From JACMRI01 sp043778625 (GTDB taxonomy: Bacteria > Bacteroidota > Bacteroidia > UBA4408), in NCBI GenBank assembly GCA_043778625.1, contig JAYWFU010000010.1, positions 1-34,969 of the forward strand: a DNA stretch of 34,969 nucleotides, read 5' to 3'. The notes beneath the pieces were generated by a model that searched no databases, was not told the DNA's origin, and was given only the letters and a program-made list of their open reading frames with translations. Of this stretch, positions 33,462 to 34,969 are shown piece by piece. The first letter of the stretch is position 1, and each line of letters begins with the position of its first letter. Both the position numbers and the translations under genes were made by a program.

Positions 33462-33932
33462 TTATTTGATTACTACATCGGTAAACGTTCCTTTAAGCGA
33501 AGCTGGTGCGCCAGCTTTCATTACGACATTAAAGTTACCACTAATTTTGGCAGCGGCATTGGCTGTAATTTTTACCGTACCTGATTTTGCAGTGCTGTAG
33601 GCGTTATTTGCTACAAAAGTAAGTGCGTTAGCACCAGTAGTATCAACGGTATAGGTAGCTGGGGTAGTTCCGTTTAAGTTTATTTCAAATTTGGTTTGCC
33701 CCGCTTTGTATGCAATTAGTGTTTTGTACTGGTTAGTAAAATGTGCTGAGTCGGCAGTAATGTTAGCACCACCATCTTCGCTCCACACAAAACCTGTGAT
33801 GGTAGTTGGTGGTGTAGTAGCAGTTGGCGTGGTAGTGGTAGTAGTGGTTGCTGGCGCAGTGGTAGTTTTATCTTTTTTGCAGGCCAATGTAATTGCTAGT
33901 ACTACACCTGCTATTAAAGTTATTTTTTTCAT
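33462..33932 (-). CDS. Thr-rich lipoprotein of unknown function
   Basis: 156 aa. MKKITLIAGVVLAITLAC is a lipoprotein signal with acylated Cys18. A Thr/Pro/Ala linker follows (about 23-45, from a GTAGTGGTAGT-type low-complexity DNA stretch), then a beta-rich domain of about 110 residues (ITGFVWSEDGG ... TFVANNAYS ... GNFNVVMKAGAPASLKGTF). The domain resembles small Bacteroidetes lipoproteins with a membrane anchor and a spacer. No catalytic motif. It is the first gene of the unit with the T9SS repeat protein. A -7 box on the minus strand (TAGTTTTG, plus 33984-33991) lies about 50 bp upstream and overlaps a plus-strand element. Confidence 0.72.
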   Translation of the reverse strand: MKKITLIAGVVLAITLACKKDKTTTAPATTTTTTTPTATTPPTTITGFVWSEDGGANITADSAHFTNQYKTLIAYKAGQTKFEINLNGTTPATYTVDTTGANALTFVANNAYSTAKSGTVKITANAAAKISGNFNVVMKAGAPASLKGTFTDVVIK

Positions 33933-33970
33933 GGGCTTAATGAATTTAGTTATTAATTATATAATTGCAT

Positions 33971-33991
33971 TATGTTTGTTAAACAAAACTA
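33971..33991. promoter_or_regulatory. Overlapping divergent promoter elements
   Basis: TATGTTTG (33971-33978) on plus and TAGTTTTG on minus (plus 33984-33991) are both exact TAnnTTTG boxes. They form parts of a near-palindrome, TTTGTT-A-AACAAA (33975-33987). They would serve the cyclase gene rightward (leader about 100 nt) and the lipoprotein gene leftward, facing each other. -33 boxes are not convincing. Two further small palindromes lie nearby (34016-34027 and 34037-34052). Confidence 0.35.
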
Positions 33992-34081
33992 TATTATAAT
34001 CATTAACTTTTACTAAGTACAAGTACTCTAATAACATAGGTACAAATACCTAATTTTAATAATCTATTAGCACCACATGTA

Positions 34082-34843
34082 ATGATTGCAACTATTCATT
34101 TATCGGCTACGCATACCATAACTGTAAATTTAGCACAGCCTATTAACATATGTATTCCGCTGGTACATGGTGCTAACAGAGCCAAGGCTTGGTATGTTAA
34201 TGATATTGATATAAGCCCTGTAATAGCTAATGGTTTTGTAGGAAGCGTGCGTTTAGGTGGCAATGTAAATTTTAATAATATAAGTTTTAATCCGCATGGC
34301 AACGGTACGCACACTGAGTGTGTAGGGCATATTAGCACCCAATTATATAGTATAAACGATATGCTTACGCACACCCATTGCCTAGCACAATTGGTAAGCA
34401 TAACCCCACAGCTATTACCTAATGGCGATACCGTTATTACCGCTCAACAATTGCATACTGCGCTACAAAGCAATGCCACCGCCAATGTTACGGCATTAGT
34501 ACTACGTACCTTACCTAATGCAGAGCAAAAGTTACATCACAATTATTCTAACACAAACAGTACTTACCTAATGCCTGATTGTGTGCCAGTACTCCACAAA
34601 TTTAGCATACAACATTTGCTACTGGATTTGCCAAGCGTAGATAAAGAAGTGGATAATGGTGTGTTGGCAGTACACCACGGCTTTTGGAACTATCCCGCTG
34701 CCCCTAATAACAACACCATTACCGAAATGATATATGTACCCAACGAAGTAGAGGACGGTATTTATTTTCTCAATATAATGATTGCTCCTTTCCACAACGA
34801 CGCTACGCCTAGCAAGCCCACGTTGTTTAAGCTAATACAGTAG
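34082..34843 (+). CDS. Cyclase-family metal-dependent hydrolase (kynurenine formamidase-like)
   Basis: 253 aa. HGNGTHTECVGHI (72-84) is a variant of the cyclase/formamidase signature HxGTHxDxPxH, with Glu and Gly in place of Asp and Pro; the metal-binding His and the Thr are kept. Later parts (HHGFWNYP, AALVLRTLPN-like) fit the same alpha/beta fold. The enzymes hydrolyse amide or ester bonds in small cyclic or formylated substrates; the substrate here is unknown, and kynurenine formamidase is only the nearest characterised function. It is cytosolic, with no signal. It is divergent from the lipoprotein unit and convergent with the gene at the right edge. Confidence 0.8.
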   Translation: MIATIHLSATHTITVNLAQPINICIPLVHGANRAKAWYVNDIDISPVIANGFVGSVRLGGNVNFNNISFNPHGNGTHTECVGHISTQLYSINDMLTHTHCLAQLVSITPQLLPNGDTVITAQQLHTALQSNATANVTALVLRTLPNAEQKLHHNYSNTNSTYLMPDCVPVLHKFSIQHLLLDLPSVDKEVDNGVLAVHHGFWNYPAAPNNNTITEMIYVPNEVEDGIYFLNIMIAPFHNDATPSKPTLFKLIQ

Positions 34844-34874
34844 TTTAACTATAACTTTAGCTTGTGTAACTAAA

Positions 34875-34969
34875 CTAATTTTTGATAACGTGGCTAATAA
34901 TAGTAGGTTTTCCCTCTTCGTTAGCCACAATAAAATCGTGGTGGGTAAGTGTATTAGCGCATTGCACAT
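34875..34969 (-). CDS. 3' end of a gene entering from the right edge
   Basis: Partial: 30 codons plus TAG in the minus frame that starts two bases in from the edge. The visible text (QCANTLTHHDFIVANEEGK, then PTIISHVIKN) is well-formed protein and ends 31 bp from the convergent cyclase gene. Short segments TAGTTTA (34841-34847) and TAAACTA (34871-34877) bracket the junction as a weak inverted repeat. The fragment is too short to assign a family. Confidence 0.6.
   Translation of the reverse strand, partial: VQCANTLTHHDFIVANEEGKPTIISHVIKN

Noticed and set aside
33800..33870. GTAGTGGTAGT low-complexity tract as a phase-variable repeat
   Set aside because: Irregular codon-level Thr repeat, units of three bases; it cannot switch the frame.

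Overview
This window is AT-rich chromosomal DNA from a member of the Bacteroidota (Bacteroidetes), probably a Chitinophagia/Sphingobacteriia/Cytophagia-like lineage. The evidence is the proteins: five predicted secreted proteins end in type IX secretion (T9SS) sorting domains, four of type A and one of the CHU_C/gliding-associated type B. There are tandem FKBP lipoproteins, a short NuoG-like protein and an S9B dipeptidyl peptidase. Several upstream regions carry the Bacteroidetes -7 promoter element (TAnnTTTG) rather than the E. coli -10. No CRISPR array, tRNA, transposase or phage gene was seen. Species cannot be named from the window alone.

Layout. (a) 1-1177 has no gene. Its left part looks like the upstream region of a stable-RNA operon, probably rRNA, running leftward off the window: two near-identical promoter repeats and a GTTCTTTG leader motif on the minus strand. 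Its right part holds a roughly 94-nt imperfect hairpin of unknown role. (b) 1178-6874 (+) is a run of three T9SS cargo proteins: a metzincin-type protease with a beta-helix region, a beta-propeller-like repeat protein and a small unknown protein. Perfect hairpins separate or follow them. (c) 7039-10689 (+) holds an outer-membrane-like protein, pyrD and two tandem FKBP-type isomerase lipoproteins, ending at a strong terminator. (d) 10750-11345 holds the decayed remnant of a carboxypeptidase-regulatory-like-domain gene. (e) 11346-33932 is entirely on the minus strand: a CoA-type Nudix hydrolase, a giant PKD/CHU_C adhesin-like protein, valS, a fused nuclease/N6-adenine methyltransferase (type IIG-like), purS, an unknown secreted protein, accA, a short nuoG, DPP IV, a thioredoxin-like [2Fe-2S] ferredoxin, an unknown Cys-rich protein, a secreted HExxH peptidase, mfd, a tandem-repeat T9SS protein and a Thr-rich lipoprotein. 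(f) 34082-34843 (+) is a cyclase-family hydrolase, facing the 3' end of a gene entering from the right edge.

How the genes fit together. Most are housekeeping: pyrimidine and purine synthesis, fatty acid synthesis, respiratory electron input, tRNA charging, transcription-coupled repair. They are interleaved with a surface/secretion layer of T9SS cargo, lipoproteins and peptidases. Close spacing suggests small transcription units: pyrD-FKBP-FKBP, ferredoxin-DPP IV, nuoG-accA and lipoprotein-repeat protein.

I did not find a convincing previously undescribed multi-gene system. The best leads are the single-chain restriction-modification-like protein at 18665-21151, the structured element at 915-1008, the duplicated stable-RNA promoters at the left edge, the small Cys-rich protein with an operator-like palindrome in its promoter (27101-27735), and the FKBP pair in which one copy has lost key active-site residues.
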